DNA from: JALOLV01 sp046295175
Lineage (GTDB): Bacteria; Bacteroidota; Bacteroidia; Cytophagales; Spirosomataceae
NCBI GenBank assembly: GCA_046295175.1
Contig: JBKBNY010000001.1
Location: 124,001-188,000, forward strand
Length of the DNA stretch: 64,000 nucleotides
Direction of reading: 5' to 3'
In this document: positions 33,429-41,612 of the stretch, one piece after another
How the letters are laid out: every line of letters begins with the position of its first letter
Numbering within the stretch: the first letter of the stretch is position 1
Position numbers and translations under genes: made by a program
Notes under the pieces: generated by a model
Seen by the model: only the letters and a program-made list of their open reading frames with translations
The model's database searches: none
What the model was told of the DNA's origin: nothing

Positions 33429-34778
33429 TTATTCTGATAATTTTTCCTCAAACTTAGCACTTGTTTTAGCTCTCACTTCTTCCAAAGTGGCATTTGGCAT
33501 AAGGCCGATGAGGGTCAATTTACCTTCTGGATAAGCAAAAACAGCTAAGTCGGTGATAATCATATCTACTACACCCGATGCTGTGAGCGGCAATACACAA
33601 GAAGGAACAATTTTAGGCGACCCATCGGGATTGGTATGGGTCATGGTAATGATGAGTCTTTTTGCACCAACAGCTAAATCCATCGCTCCGCCTACGCCCA
33701 AAAGAGGCTTGCCCGGAACTGCCCAGTTGGCCAAATTAGCCGCTTCGTCACACTCTAATCCACCCATAATGGCCACATCAATATGTCCGCCACGAATCAT
33801 AGCAAACGAATCGGCACTATCAAAATAGCTACTTCCATTTAAGGCAGTTACGGGTATTTTTCCGGCATTTACAGGATAATCCATTGCTCCACCGCCATCA
33901 GTTGGTACGGGGCCAACGCCTAACATTCCGTTTTCGGTGTGAAGAATAATGCCATGTTCTTCGGTGATTAAATCGGCTACCAATGTCGGAATTCCAATTC
34001 CCAGATTCACTACATCGCCTTTTTTCAATTCTTGCAATGCCCTTCGAGCCATATTCATGCGAACTTCATCGACTTTCTTTGATGCCGAAACCGATGCCGA
34101 AGTTCCTAAATCTTCAAGTGTAAGCGTGGCTTGCACCAAATAATCGACATAGCACCCTTGTGTGTGTACATTTTCGGGAGCGATTTCGCCAACAGGCACA
34201 ATCTCCTCGACTTCGGCAATGACCAAATCAGCGGCAGTTGCCATAGCTTTGTTGAAGTTATTTTCGGTCATGCGGTATTGAAGATTTCCAGCCGTATCAG
34301 CCTTCCATGCACGAATAAACGCCACATTTCCTCTCAAACCTTTGATAAAAACATACTCTTCTCCATCAATCATTTTTGTTTCTCGACCTTCGGCAATTTT
34401 TGTTCCTGCTGATGTCTTGGTATAGAAACCACCAATTCCTGCTCCACCCGCACGTAGAGCTTCAGCAAGTGTTCCTTGTGGTAAAAGTTCGGCTTCAACT
34501 AAACCTGCTTGCACTGCTTTTACGGCATTAGGATTTGAGGTGAAGAAAGAGCCTATTACCTTTTTTAATTGACCATTTGCGAGAAGTCTATCGCCACCTA
34601 AACCCGGCTCCCCGGTGTTATTCCCAATAAAAGTAAGGTTTTTAGTGCCTATTTCGGCCAAAGCGTGCATCAAGTGTACAGGGTTTCCTGTCATACCAAA
34701 ACCACCTTGAAGCAAAACATCACCCTCTCTGACCATTGAAGCGGCGGTATGTAAATCTATAATTGATACTTGTTTCAT
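33429..34778 (-). CDS. pcaIJ: Fused 3-oxoadipate CoA-transferase (alpha + beta)
   Basis: The 449-residue protein joins both subunits of a family I CoA-transferase. The alpha part (about 1-225) has GDVLLQGGFGMTGNP, GNNTGEPGLGG and GGAGIGGFYTKTSAGT; the beta part (about 240-449) has NLGIGIPTLVADLI and the catalytic Glu in HTENGMLGVGP, plus GGHIDVAIMGGLE. It moves CoA from succinyl-CoA to 3-oxoadipate. In many bacteria the halves are separate genes (pcaI, pcaJ). The similar acetoacetate transferase (SCOT type) is also fused in some lineages, but the neighbours favour 3-oxoadipate. Confidence 0.88.
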   Translation of the reverse strand: MKQVSIIDLHTAASMVREGDVLLQGGFGMTGNPVHLMHALAEIGTKNLTFIGNNTGEPGLGGDRLLANGQLKKVIGSFFTSNPNAVKAVQAGLVEAELLPQGTLAEALRAGGAGIGGFYTKTSAGTKIAEGRETKMIDGEEYVFIKGLRGNVAFIRAWKADTAGNLQYRMTENNFNKAMATAADLVIAEVEEIVPVGEIAPENVHTQGCYVDYLVQATLTLEDLGTSASVSASKKVDEVRMNMARRALQELKKGDVVNLGIGIPTLVADLITEEHGIILHTENGMLGVGPVPTDGGGAMDYPVNAGKIPVTALNGSSYFDSADSFAMIRGGHIDVAIMGGLECDEAANLANWAVPGKPLLGVGGAMDLAVGAKRLIITMTHTNPDGSPKIVPSCVLPLTASGVVDMIITDLAVFAYPEGKLTLIGLMPNATLEEVRAKTSAKFEEKLSE

Positions 34779-35036
34779 ATTTTATAATTTTATGAATGCA
34801 TCGAATGACGAATGATTCGAATGTCTCTTTAAATTCTTCGATTCAATATAAAATTCGAGATGTTAGAAAAATTCTTCATTCGAATAATTATTAAGTTTTT
34901 CTTTTTCTTGCAGTTAGCTCATTCTTTGAATCCTCGATTCTCTTACCAATCATTTTTATTTAATTTTTTTGAATTATTTTGATTTGAATGAAAACATTCG
35001 AGGAATTCGAGATATTCAACATTAGAAAAATTCAAA
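34779..35036. repeat. ATTCGAA-rich repeat array between pcaIJ and pobA
   Basis: The 258-bp gap consists largely of repeats such as CGAATGACGAATGATTCGAATG at its left end, CATTCGAATAATTATT in the middle and GAGGAATTCGAGATATTC at its right end. No gene, promoter box or terminator is evident. Confidence 0.6.
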
Positions 35037-36215
35037 TTATTCAAACGTCTCAAATGGCAATCCTACATAATTTTCGGCAATGGTTTTCTGATAGGCTTCC
35101 GAAACTCTTAAATAATCAAATTTCGATTTTTGTAATAATTGCTCAAAACTGCCATTTTCTGCTTGTTTATGGCATAAATAGGTCATAAAGTTTGAGAAAT
35201 CTTGCACTCGCCAAACCCTTGCTACACATTTCTTCGTATAATTATTGAGCGATTCTTCACTGCCATTTTTATAAAACTCAACGATTCCCTTGGCTAAATT
35301 TCGTACATCGGCTACTGCTAAGTTTAAACCTTTTGCACCCGTTGGTGGTACAATATGAGCGGCATCCCCCGCTAAAAATAAACGTCCCGCTTGAAGATTA
35401 TCAATCATAAAACTTCGCATTGGGGTAATTCCTTTTTCAAAAATTTCTCCTTTGTCCAGTTCGATACCCAAACGATTTTCGAGTTCCGCCCAGATTTGTT
35501 CGTCCGACCAATTTTCAATCTTTTCATCGTTTGGTACTTGCAAATACAAACGACAAACCTTTTCAGAACGCATACTTGCCAATGCAAAACCCTCATGGTG
35601 AAAAGCATATATCAATTCATCATAATTCGGCTTCGAGTAAGCCAAAATACCTAACCAACTAAACGGATACTCGATTTTAAACTCATTGTATGACTCTTTG
35701 GGTAAAGTTTTACGAGCTAAACCATGGAAACCATCTGTTCCTGCTACAAAATCACAGGTTAATAGACCATTTTCTCCACCGTGAGTGAACGAAATACTTG
35801 GTTTATCGGTCATAAAATCATTGATTTGAGTAGCATCTGCCTCAAAAATGATTGTTATATTTCTATCCAAACACGCTTTTATCAAGTCTTTCACAACTTC
35901 TTGCTGCCCGTAAATCGTCACTTCTCTTTGTGTATGTTTCTGAAAATCAATGCGTTGTGTAACACCATTATAGGTAATATAGCATCCATGATGCACTAAG
36001 CCTTCTTGGTGGAGACGGTCAGCAACGCCTAATTCTTCAAAAACTTCTACGGTATTATGTTCTAAAAGCCCCGCACGAACTCTATTCTCAACATATTCAC
36101 GGCTACGATTTTCCAAAATGATGCTTTCTATACCCTGCTTTTGTAGCATTAAGGCTAATGTAAGCCCGGCTGGCCCTGCCCCAATGATTCCAACTTGTGT
36201 TTTTATTGTTTTCAT
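35037..36215 (-). CDS. pobA: 4-hydroxybenzoate 3-monooxygenase
   Basis: The 392-residue flavoprotein has the FAD GxGxxG motif GAGPAGLTLALMLQ (about 11-24), the PobA-specific ENRSREYVENRVRAGLLEHNTVEVFEELGV, the DG motif TDGFHGLARKTLP and GDAAHIVPPTGAKGLNLAVADV near 287-308. It hydroxylates 4-hydroxybenzoate to protocatechuate with NADPH or NADH and O2, feeding the adjacent pca enzymes. Length is usual for PobA (about 390-395). Its position inside the pca operon gives strong support. Confidence 0.96.
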   Translation of the reverse strand: MKTIKTQVGIIGAGPAGLTLALMLQKQGIESIILENRSREYVENRVRAGLLEHNTVEVFEELGVADRLHQEGLVHHGCYITYNGVTQRIDFQKHTQREVTIYGQQEVVKDLIKACLDRNITIIFEADATQINDFMTDKPSISFTHGGENGLLTCDFVAGTDGFHGLARKTLPKESYNEFKIEYPFSWLGILAYSKPNYDELIYAFHHEGFALASMRSEKVCRLYLQVPNDEKIENWSDEQIWAELENRLGIELDKGEIFEKGITPMRSFMIDNLQAGRLFLAGDAAHIVPPTGAKGLNLAVADVRNLAKGIVEFYKNGSEESLNNYTKKCVARVWRVQDFSNFMTYLCHKQAENGSFEQLLQKSKFDYLRVSEAYQKTIAENYVGLPFETFE

Positions 36216-36244
36216 ATTTTAAAAATTCAATGCAAAATCCTGAG

Positions 36245-36272
36245 GTAAAGACGTTGCATGCAACGTCTCTAC
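36245..36272. repeat. Palindrome GTAGAGAC...GCATGC...GTCTCTAC, copy 1
   Basis: This 28-bp palindrome has one mismatch and GCATGC at its centre. It lies between pcaDC and pobA. The perfect version at 37517-37544 has the same outer bases and the same centre but different bases in between (CGTT/AACG versus AAGG/CCTT). Confidence 0.8.
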
Positions 36273-36277
36273 GATGT

Positions 36278-37447
36278 TTATTCATTAATTTTAATATCTA
36301 ATTCACGAATCACTTCTTCGGCTGAGTGAATAGCTTCATTGGCAGCTGGAAGACCACAATACAATGCCGATTGCATGATTACCTCTTTGATTTCATCAAC
36401 CGTTACCCCATTATTAAAAGCCGCTCTTACGTGCATTTTAAATTCGGTTTGACGGTTTAAAGCAATCAACATCGCCATTGTTATCAAACTTCTATCATGT
36501 TTGGAAAGATTTGGACGAGTCCAGACTTCACCCCAAGCATAGTTTGTGATAAACGACTGAAAATCAGCATTAAACGAATTAATTTTACTATTCGCACGGT
36601 CAACGTGAGCGTTTCCTAAAACCGTTCGGCGAACGTGCATTCCACGAAAACCCCTATCCCCAACCCTTTCCCCCATAGTGAAAGGGAGTTCTTTATCAAC
36701 AAAAAAATCAATCAAAACTTCGGCATACTCTTTTGGAAGTTCGGTAGCGGCCAAGTGGCGAGCATGAAGAACCCTTAATTGAGCATTTGGAATGTTGGCA
36801 ACTAAAAACTCAGCTTGTTCGACATTCGTTACGGGGTCTTCATCGCCCGTGATTACCAAAGTTTCAACACTTAGATTTTGGAGCTGATTTCTAAAATCGG
36901 CATCACGAATGGCACAACAGCAGTTTGAGTATCCTTGTACATCGCTACGCAAAAACATGGCGTGAGTTTCGGCAACTCTTTGTGGGTTTTGCTTGCGAAA
37001 ATCTTCGGTAAACCAACGCTCCATCGTATCATCAACAATCGCCTGCATACCATTTTTAGAGATGGTTTCGATGCGGCCATTCCATCGCTCATCATTCCCA
37101 ATTTTTGCACCTGTATTGCTTAAAACTATCTTTTTAAAGCGATTTGCGTGATTTATTCCAAGATATTGTCCAATCAAACCGCCCATCGAAAGTCCGCAAT
37201 AGTAAGCAGTTTCGATGTTTAGTTCATCCATTAATTTGATTATATCATTACCAAGTAATTCTATTGTATAACCTTCATTACTGATGTTTTTTTTGGAAGT
37301 ACCGTGTCCACGAGTATCGTATCGCAGTACCCTAAAATAGGGTAGTAGATATGGAATCAGCTCGTCCCACATCATCATTTCCGAACCCAATGAATTTGAG
37401 AAAATCAGAACTGGACTATTTGGTGTTCCTGTTAGTTTATAGTTCAT
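36278..37447 (-). CDS. pcaDC: Fused 3-oxoadipate enol-lactonase / 4-carboxymuconolactone decarboxylase
   Basis: The 389-residue protein is PcaD (about 1-250) fused to PcaC (about 268-389). The alpha/beta-hydrolase half has the nucleophile elbow CGLSMGG (Ser about 87), acid ITGDEDPV and the His in HARHLAATELP. The PcaC half has RGMHVRRTVLGNAHVDRA, WTRPNLSKHDRSLITMAMLIAL and HVRAAFNNGVTVDEIKEVIMQSALYCGLPAAN. The fusion performs two successive steps, decarboxylation and lactone hydrolysis, to 3-oxoadipate; it is known as PcaL/PcaDC elsewhere. The linker (about 252-270, KELPFTMGERVGDRGF) is encoded by repeat-like DNA at 36644-36695. Confidence 0.95.
   Translation of the reverse strand: MNYKLTGTPNSPVLIFSNSLGSEMMMWDELIPYLLPYFRVLRYDTRGHGTSKKNISNEGYTIELLGNDIIKLMDELNIETAYYCGLSMGGLIGQYLGINHANRFKKIVLSNTGAKIGNDERWNGRIETISKNGMQAIVDDTMERWFTEDFRKQNPQRVAETHAMFLRSDVQGYSNCCCAIRDADFRNQLQNLSVETLVITGDEDPVTNVEQAEFLVANIPNAQLRVLHARHLAATELPKEYAEVLIDFFVDKELPFTMGERVGDRGFRGMHVRRTVLGNAHVDRANSKINSFNADFQSFITNYAWGEVWTRPNLSKHDRSLITMAMLIALNRQTEFKMHVRAAFNNGVTVDEIKEVIMQSALYCGLPAANEAIHSAEEVIRELDIKINE
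36644..36695. repeat. Repeat-like palindromic DNA read as the PcaDC linker
   Basis: The plus strand reads CCCCTATCCCCAACCCTTTC, then a short spacer and AAAGGGAGTTC, matching the layout of the intergenic element at 42797-42901 (CCTCACCCTAAATCCCTTTC / AGAGGGACTT on its other strand). It lies in frame exactly between the two enzyme domains. Confidence 0.5.
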
Positions 37448-37516
37448 ATTGAATATTTTTATAAAATGTATCCTTCGATATTATTGTTCTCGTGATAAAG
37501 ACAAGGCGTTCGTGTG

Positions 37517-37544
37517 GTAGAGACAAGGCATGCCTTGTCTCTAC
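37517..37544. repeat. Palindrome GTAGAGAC...GCATGC...GTCTCTAC, copy 2
   Basis: A perfect 28-bp palindrome lies in the 123-bp gap between pcaB and pcaDC. A related half-copy (AAAGACAAGGCG) precedes it at about 37497-37508. See copy 1 at 36245-36272. Confidence 0.85.
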
Positions 37545-37570
37545 GGGCAATGAAAACGGCAATATTACAA

Positions 37571-38878
37571 TTACAAATTTTTTATTATCTCATCAATCAT
37601 CTCCAAACTATTGCCAATTGAGTTTTCGGGTTTAAATAATGCCTCTAAATTGGGTAAATCAATGTTCATTTCTTCGAGTACTTCCTTCAAATGCTTCTGC
37701 TGCGAAATAGCTGATTTACAGGCTTTTTCGACTAATTCATGGGCATTAATTTTGCCGATTTTGGTGGCTAATGCCAACGAAACATTCTCGGCATAAATCA
37801 AGCCTTTGGTGAGTTCGAGGTTGAGCAACATACGTTGTTTATCTACCTCTAAACTTTCGATTAACTCAATGGCTCGTTCGATACTTCCAGCCGTTAAAAG
37901 CATGATTTCACTTAAAACCTCCCATTCCGAGTGCCACAAACCCGCCGAACGCTCATGTTCTTGGGGCATTGCCGAAAATAAACTCGCCACCAAATGCGGT
38001 ACACGTGTGGCGTTGGCAATAATTGCCGCACAAGTAACAGGATTACGTTTGTGTGGCATCGTGCTTGAGCCGCCTTTGCCTTCACCAGCCCCTTCGAAAA
38101 CCTCTCCGATTTCGGTTTGCATGAGCAACGAAATATCCTTCGCCATTTTGCCCAATGACTGATTCAATAAGGCAAAAACTGAAGCCGCCTCCACCAAAGT
38201 ATCACGATTTGATTGCCACGAAAAAGCAGTTTTTAGGTCTAAAATATTCGCTAAACTTAACTGAACTGCTTTTGAAATATTGGCATTTCCACTACCTACC
38301 GCTCCTACTAATTGAAGCATTAATGCCCGTTTTTGGGTACTTTTAAGTCGCTCTTTGCTTCGTGAGATACTTTGTAGCCAACCTGCAGTTTTCAGTCCGA
38401 ATGTAATTGGGCGTGCCTGTTGTAATAGCGTTCGGCCAATCATCAATGTTTCTCGGTGTTTTTGGGTAAGGCCGGTGAGGAGTTGTTGAAGAACCACTAA
38501 TTTATCATTGAGCCAATACCAATATTCTTGCATTTGTAAAACAGTGGCCGTATCGACCACATCTTGGCTGGTTGCTCCTAAATGCACGTATTTTGATGCC
38601 TCAACATCGTTATTCTTCACGATTCGGGTGAGTTGCTTAACCAATGGAATGGCTGCATTTCCGCCTAACTTTATTTCAGATTTGAGCTTATCAATATCAA
38701 TAAAATCAACTTGGCAACAACTATCAATAATTTCGGCTGATGGCAAGGGTACAATACCATTTTCGGCTTGTGCAAGAGCCAATGCCCCCTCAAAACGCAA
38801 CATCTGAGCAATTGTTTGGCGTTCGGAGAGAAGATTATTGATATCTTTTGAATAAAAATATTCGGAGTATAAAGACAT
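37571..38878 (-). CDS. pcaB: 3-carboxy-cis,cis-muconate cycloisomerase
   Basis: The 435-residue protein belongs to the fumarase/aspartase superfamily: GATSQDVVDTATVLQ, GRTLLQQARPITFG, and the flexible signature GKGGSSTMPHKRNPVTCAAI (about 260-280) with the catalytic Ser. It converts 3-carboxy-cis,cis-muconate into 4-carboxymuconolactone, the product of PcaGH and substrate of the PcaC half of PcaDC. The length is close to the usual 440-450 residues. It lies third in the pca operon. Confidence 0.94.
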   Translation of the reverse strand: MSLYSEYFYSKDINNLLSERQTIAQMLRFEGALALAQAENGIVPLPSAEIIDSCCQVDFIDIDKLKSEIKLGGNAAIPLVKQLTRIVKNNDVEASKYVHLGATSQDVVDTATVLQMQEYWYWLNDKLVVLQQLLTGLTQKHRETLMIGRTLLQQARPITFGLKTAGWLQSISRSKERLKSTQKRALMLQLVGAVGSGNANISKAVQLSLANILDLKTAFSWQSNRDTLVEAASVFALLNQSLGKMAKDISLLMQTEIGEVFEGAGEGKGGSSTMPHKRNPVTCAAIIANATRVPHLVASLFSAMPQEHERSAGLWHSEWEVLSEIMLLTAGSIERAIELIESLEVDKQRMLLNLELTKGLIYAENVSLALATKIGKINAHELVEKACKSAISQQKHLKEVLEEMNIDLPNLEALFKPENSIGNSLEMIDEIIKNL

Positions 38879-38960
38879 TTTTGATTTACGATTTTTGATT
38901 TACGATTTACGATTATATTTTTTTAGGTACTTGTAAAGATATTATCTAAGTAAAAAAAAT

Positions 38961-39074
38961 TAGAACGCTGATGACGCTGATAAATAACTTTAACGCAGAT
39001 AGTCGCTGATTAAAAAAAATCCGTATTATCAGCGTTGGAACATCCGTTTCATCAGCGTGCCATAAGTTTGCGAC
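38961..39074. repeat. MITE-like element, degenerate copy
   Basis: The region shares TAGAACGCTGATGACGCTGA, TTTAACGCAGAT, AAAATCCGTA.TATCAGCG and GTTGGAACATCCGTTT with the intact element at 49002-49125. Its ends are less complementary. It is in the pcaG-pcaB gap, next to a short GATTTACGATTT direct-repeat tract at 38880-38915. Confidence 0.85.
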
Positions 39075-39123
39075 AATATCCTCTAATGTCGTATTTTAGT
39101 AAATCACAAATCCAACATTATAC

Positions 39124-39651
39124 TTATACTTCAAAAAACACTGTTTCGTTTTCACCTTGCATATAGATATTAAATTCATATACATTTTTACCACTTTTGT
39201 TCGCGATAAGCGTATGTTTTCTATCGGCTGGAACAAGGTTTAATACCTCATCGGTGGCATTAAGTTCAGTTTCTTCTGGAAAATACATGCGAGTATATGA
39301 ATGTATCAATTGCCCACGCATAAAGACGATTACCGATAGATACGGAGCTTGTCTGTTATAAGATTGAGGCTTAACCGTGCTAAAAATAAAACGATTTTGT
39401 GCATCAGTGCCAGTACCAAAACGGCCAAAAAGTTGGTTTTCGCCATCATTTTGCCAAATTTCAATCATTGCATCGGGAATCACGTCGCCATTTCCATCGA
39501 AAACTTTACCCATAATCGTGATAGCATTTTCAACTTCAAAAGGCTTAGCCATCTGATTACCGACTAATTGTTTGAAATCATATAAATATTGCTCAGGCGT
39601 AAGACCGTAAGCAAAGTAAGGTCCAACGGTTTGTGAGGGAGTTTGCTTCAT
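39124..39651 (-). CDS. pcaG: Protocatechuate 3,4-dioxygenase, alpha subunit
   Basis: The 175-residue protein opens with the family motif MKQTPSQTVGPYFAYGLTPEQY and has the intradiol sandwich: GKVFDGNGDVIPDAMIEIWQNDGENQLFGRFGT, APYLSVIVFMRGQLIHSYTRMYFPEE. It lacks the full Tyr/Tyr/His/His iron set, as expected for the alpha subunit, which contributes to the active-site pocket but does not bind iron. It pairs with PcaH encoded 113 bp upstream to cleave protocatechuate between its two hydroxyls. Confidence 0.94.
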   Translation of the reverse strand: MKQTPSQTVGPYFAYGLTPEQYLYDFKQLVGNQMAKPFEVENAITIMGKVFDGNGDVIPDAMIEIWQNDGENQLFGRFGTGTDAQNRFIFSTVKPQSYNRQAPYLSVIVFMRGQLIHSYTRMYFPEETELNATDEVLNLVPADRKHTLIANKSGKNVYEFNIYMQGENETVFFEV

Positions 39652-39764
39652 AATTTTTAATTTTTCGAATTGTGAATTTCTCGAATTATCCGAATGTTTT
39701 ATTCCACTACAAAAGATTCGAAGTATTCGTCATTCAAGACATTCGGGATATTCAAATAATTGCT
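39652..39764. repeat. ATTCGAA-rich repeat array between pcaG and pcaH
   Basis: The gap contains TTTTTCGAATTGTGAATTTC, CGAATTATCCGAATG, AAAGATTCGAAGTATTCGTC and ATTCAAGACATTCGGGATATTC, the same word set as in the other arrays. Confidence 0.6.
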
Positions 39765-40472
39765 TTAAATGTTTTCAAAAGGAGTTGCATTATTTCCTCT
39801 CAATACGAAATCGAATCGGAAAGCTAAGGCAAAACTTTCTTCTGTGTTTTCTAAGTCGAACTTAGAAATCAACAAATCACGACCTTTTGGTGGCACACCT
39901 AAGAAAATCGGGTCATATTGCAAAAGTGGGTCGCCCGGAAAATACATTTGTGTAACCAAACGATTCGTAATATTTGCCCCAAACAACGAAAAATGTATAT
40001 GATTCGGACGCCAAGCGTTGTAGTGATTTCCCCACGGATATGCCCCAGGTTTGATGGTATAAAATTTATAATTTCCATCTTTATCGGTCATACAACGCCC
40101 TGCACCCAAGAAATTCGGGTCGAGTGGGGCATCATGTTGGTCAACTTTGTGTACGTAACGACCGCATGAGTTAGCTTGCCAAATTTCGATAAGCGTATTC
40201 GGTATTGGTTGTCCATTTTCATTGAGAACTTTCCCAAAAACCTTAATTCTCTCTCCCAATGGTTCGCCATTTTTGATGGAGTTTTTGGTAAGGTCGTGGT
40301 CGAGTGGACCAAGATTAAAATCTCCGAATACTGGGCCAGTCAATTCTGAAAGCGATTGTTTGATAACCACCAAAGGCTTCGTTGGTGCTCTAAGAATTGT
40401 TGATTTATAATCGGGGAATAATTTGGGTGGGTGAACTTCCAAATCCAAGGGGTTGTAGATGATGTTGCTCAT
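39765..40472 (-). CDS. pcaH: Protocatechuate 3,4-dioxygenase, beta subunit
   Basis: The start at 40472 (MSNIIYNPLDLEVHPP) is chosen because it matches the normal N-terminus and lies 18 nt downstream of a -7 box; the longer frame to 40553 runs through the promoter. The 235-residue protein has GKVLNENGQPIPNTLIEIWQANSCGRYVHKVDQ (iron Tyr), the YPWGNHYNAWRPNHIHFSLFG segment carrying the second Tyr and the two His ligands of Fe(III), and VTQMYFPGDPL. With PcaG it opens protocatechuate to 3-carboxy-cis,cis-muconate. It is the first gene of the operon. Confidence 0.95.
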   Translation of the reverse strand: MSNIIYNPLDLEVHPPKLFPDYKSTILRAPTKPLVVIKQSLSELTGPVFGDFNLGPLDHDLTKNSIKNGEPLGERIKVFGKVLNENGQPIPNTLIEIWQANSCGRYVHKVDQHDAPLDPNFLGAGRCMTDKDGNYKFYTIKPGAYPWGNHYNAWRPNHIHFSLFGANITNRLVTQMYFPGDPLLQYDPIFLGVPPKGRDLLISKFDLENTEESFALAFRFDFVLRGNNATPFENI

Positions 40473-40490
40473 TGGTTGAATATTTTTTAA

Positions 40491-40498
40491 CAAAAGTA
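40491..40498 (-). promoter_or_regulatory. -7 box of the pca operon promoter
   Basis: On the minus strand this reads TACTTTTG, an exact TAnnTTTG match, 18 nt upstream of the pcaH ATG. No good -33 TTG is present, as would be expected if an activator replaces it. The AraC-type repeats at 40508-40570 lie immediately upstream. Confidence 0.6.
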
Positions 40499-40507
40499 TT
40501 GTATGAG

Positions 40508-40570
40508 TCAAAAATATTCTTGGATAAATCAAAATATTACTTGCACAAATCAAACATAATTTATATTTTG
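40508..40570. promoter_or_regulatory. Three 21-bp direct repeats: putative AraC-type operator
   Basis: The word TCAAA occurs at 40508, 40529 and 40550, exactly 21 bp apart. The first two full units also share TATT and ATAAA/ACAAA endings, while the third is weaker. They lie directly upstream of the pcaH -7 box and in the gap shared with the AraC-type regulator gene. A 21-bp direct repeat is the known spacing of AraC-family half-sites that bind on one face of the helix. Confidence 0.65.
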
Positions 40571-40679
40571 GATTTCGGATTTACGATTTATGATTTGTTC
40601 TTTTTATCAAAAAATTAATATTTCTATCTAAAACTGTTATCTTTAACGAATGTTATATGCTATTATTTTCAAACATTTG

Positions 40680-41552
40680 ATGAAAAAAGGTTTAATACAA
40701 TTTGGCGGACTTTATGGCGATACGCAATCGGTCGTTTTTCCGAATTTCTTGCATCATGAAATGCTCGAAACTCGGAGCAAAATATATGACTGGGAAATTA
40801 AAGAACATCTCCATGCCGAATTGTACCAGATTTTTATTATTGATGAAGGAAACGGTATTTTGATTTCGGGTGAAAATGAACTAACAATTGAAGGTCCCAG
40901 CATCATTTTGATTCCTGCTAATACGGTTCATGGTTTTATGTTTCAGCCTGATGTTAAGGGAGAGGTCATCACTTTTTCAGAATCGTTTTTGGAAAATATT
41001 TTTAAGAATTCTCCTAAAATTCTGATGGAAACGATGCAACTCAAAATCTTAAATTTCGGACAAGAAAATTCAATTTTTGAACAACTCATTCAATATAAAA
41101 GTCAGATTTTGAGTGAATTAATTGAAGAAAACCCTGAAAAACGTAATGTAATTCAGCTTTTATTTCAGCTTTTATTTATTCAGATTTATCGTTTTAGTAT
41201 TTTAGAAAAACAAGAAATTTCAGTTGCCGATAATCGAATGCTCAATTATTTCAAGGCATTTCAGAAGAATATTAAGCAAACAATTACAGAAACCAAATCG
41301 GTGGAAGGATATGCCAAAGAATTAAATATCACAGCTGTTCATCTCAACCGAATTTGTCAGGCAATTGTCAAGAAATCAGCCTTGCAAATCATTCATGAAT
41401 ACCTCATAGCTGAGGCAAAAAAATATCTTTTGAACACCAATTATTCCATTTCGGAAGTATCTTATTTTCTAAATTTCAAAGACCCCGCCTATTTTACTCG
41501 TTTATTCAAAAAACAAACGGGGGTTTCGCCGAGTGAGTTTAAGAAGATATAA
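40680..41552 (+). CDS. AraC-family transcriptional regulator of the pca/pob operon
   Basis: The ATG at 40680 (MKKGLIQFGGLYGD) is preferred over 40650 because the likely promoter box TATCTTTA lies at 40638-40645. The 290-residue protein has an N-terminal cupin-like sensor (HAELYQIFIIDEGNGILISGENELTIEGPSIILIPANTVHGF) and a C-terminal double helix-turn-helix (VEGYAKELNITAVHLNRICQAIV; SISEVSYFLNFKDPAYFTRLFKKQTGVSPSEF). It is divergent from pcaH, so it most likely activates that operon in response to 4-hydroxybenzoate or protocatechuate. The effector is inferred from position only. Confidence 0.88.
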   Translation: MKKGLIQFGGLYGDTQSVVFPNFLHHEMLETRSKIYDWEIKEHLHAELYQIFIIDEGNGILISGENELTIEGPSIILIPANTVHGFMFQPDVKGEVITFSESFLENIFKNSPKILMETMQLKILNFGQENSIFEQLIQYKSQILSELIEENPEKRNVIQLLFQLLFIQIYRFSILEKQEISVADNRMLNYFKAFQKNIKQTITETKSVEGYAKELNITAVHLNRICQAIVKKSALQIIHEYLIAEAKKYLLNTNYSISEVSYFLNFKDPAYFTRLFKKQTGVSPSEFKKI

Positions 41553-41553
41553 A

Positions 41554-41577
41554 AAATGGCGACCGAAGCCGCCATTT
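41554..41577. terminator. Hairpin after the AraC regulator gene
   Basis: Arms AAATGGCG and CGCCATTT (41554-41561 and 41570-41577) enclose an eight-base loop, between two convergent genes. An A run precedes the hairpin; the T run after it is short. Confidence 0.55.
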
Positions 41578-41612
41578 GCAATAAATAGAATTTATGGTAA
41601 AAGTGTAGCAAA

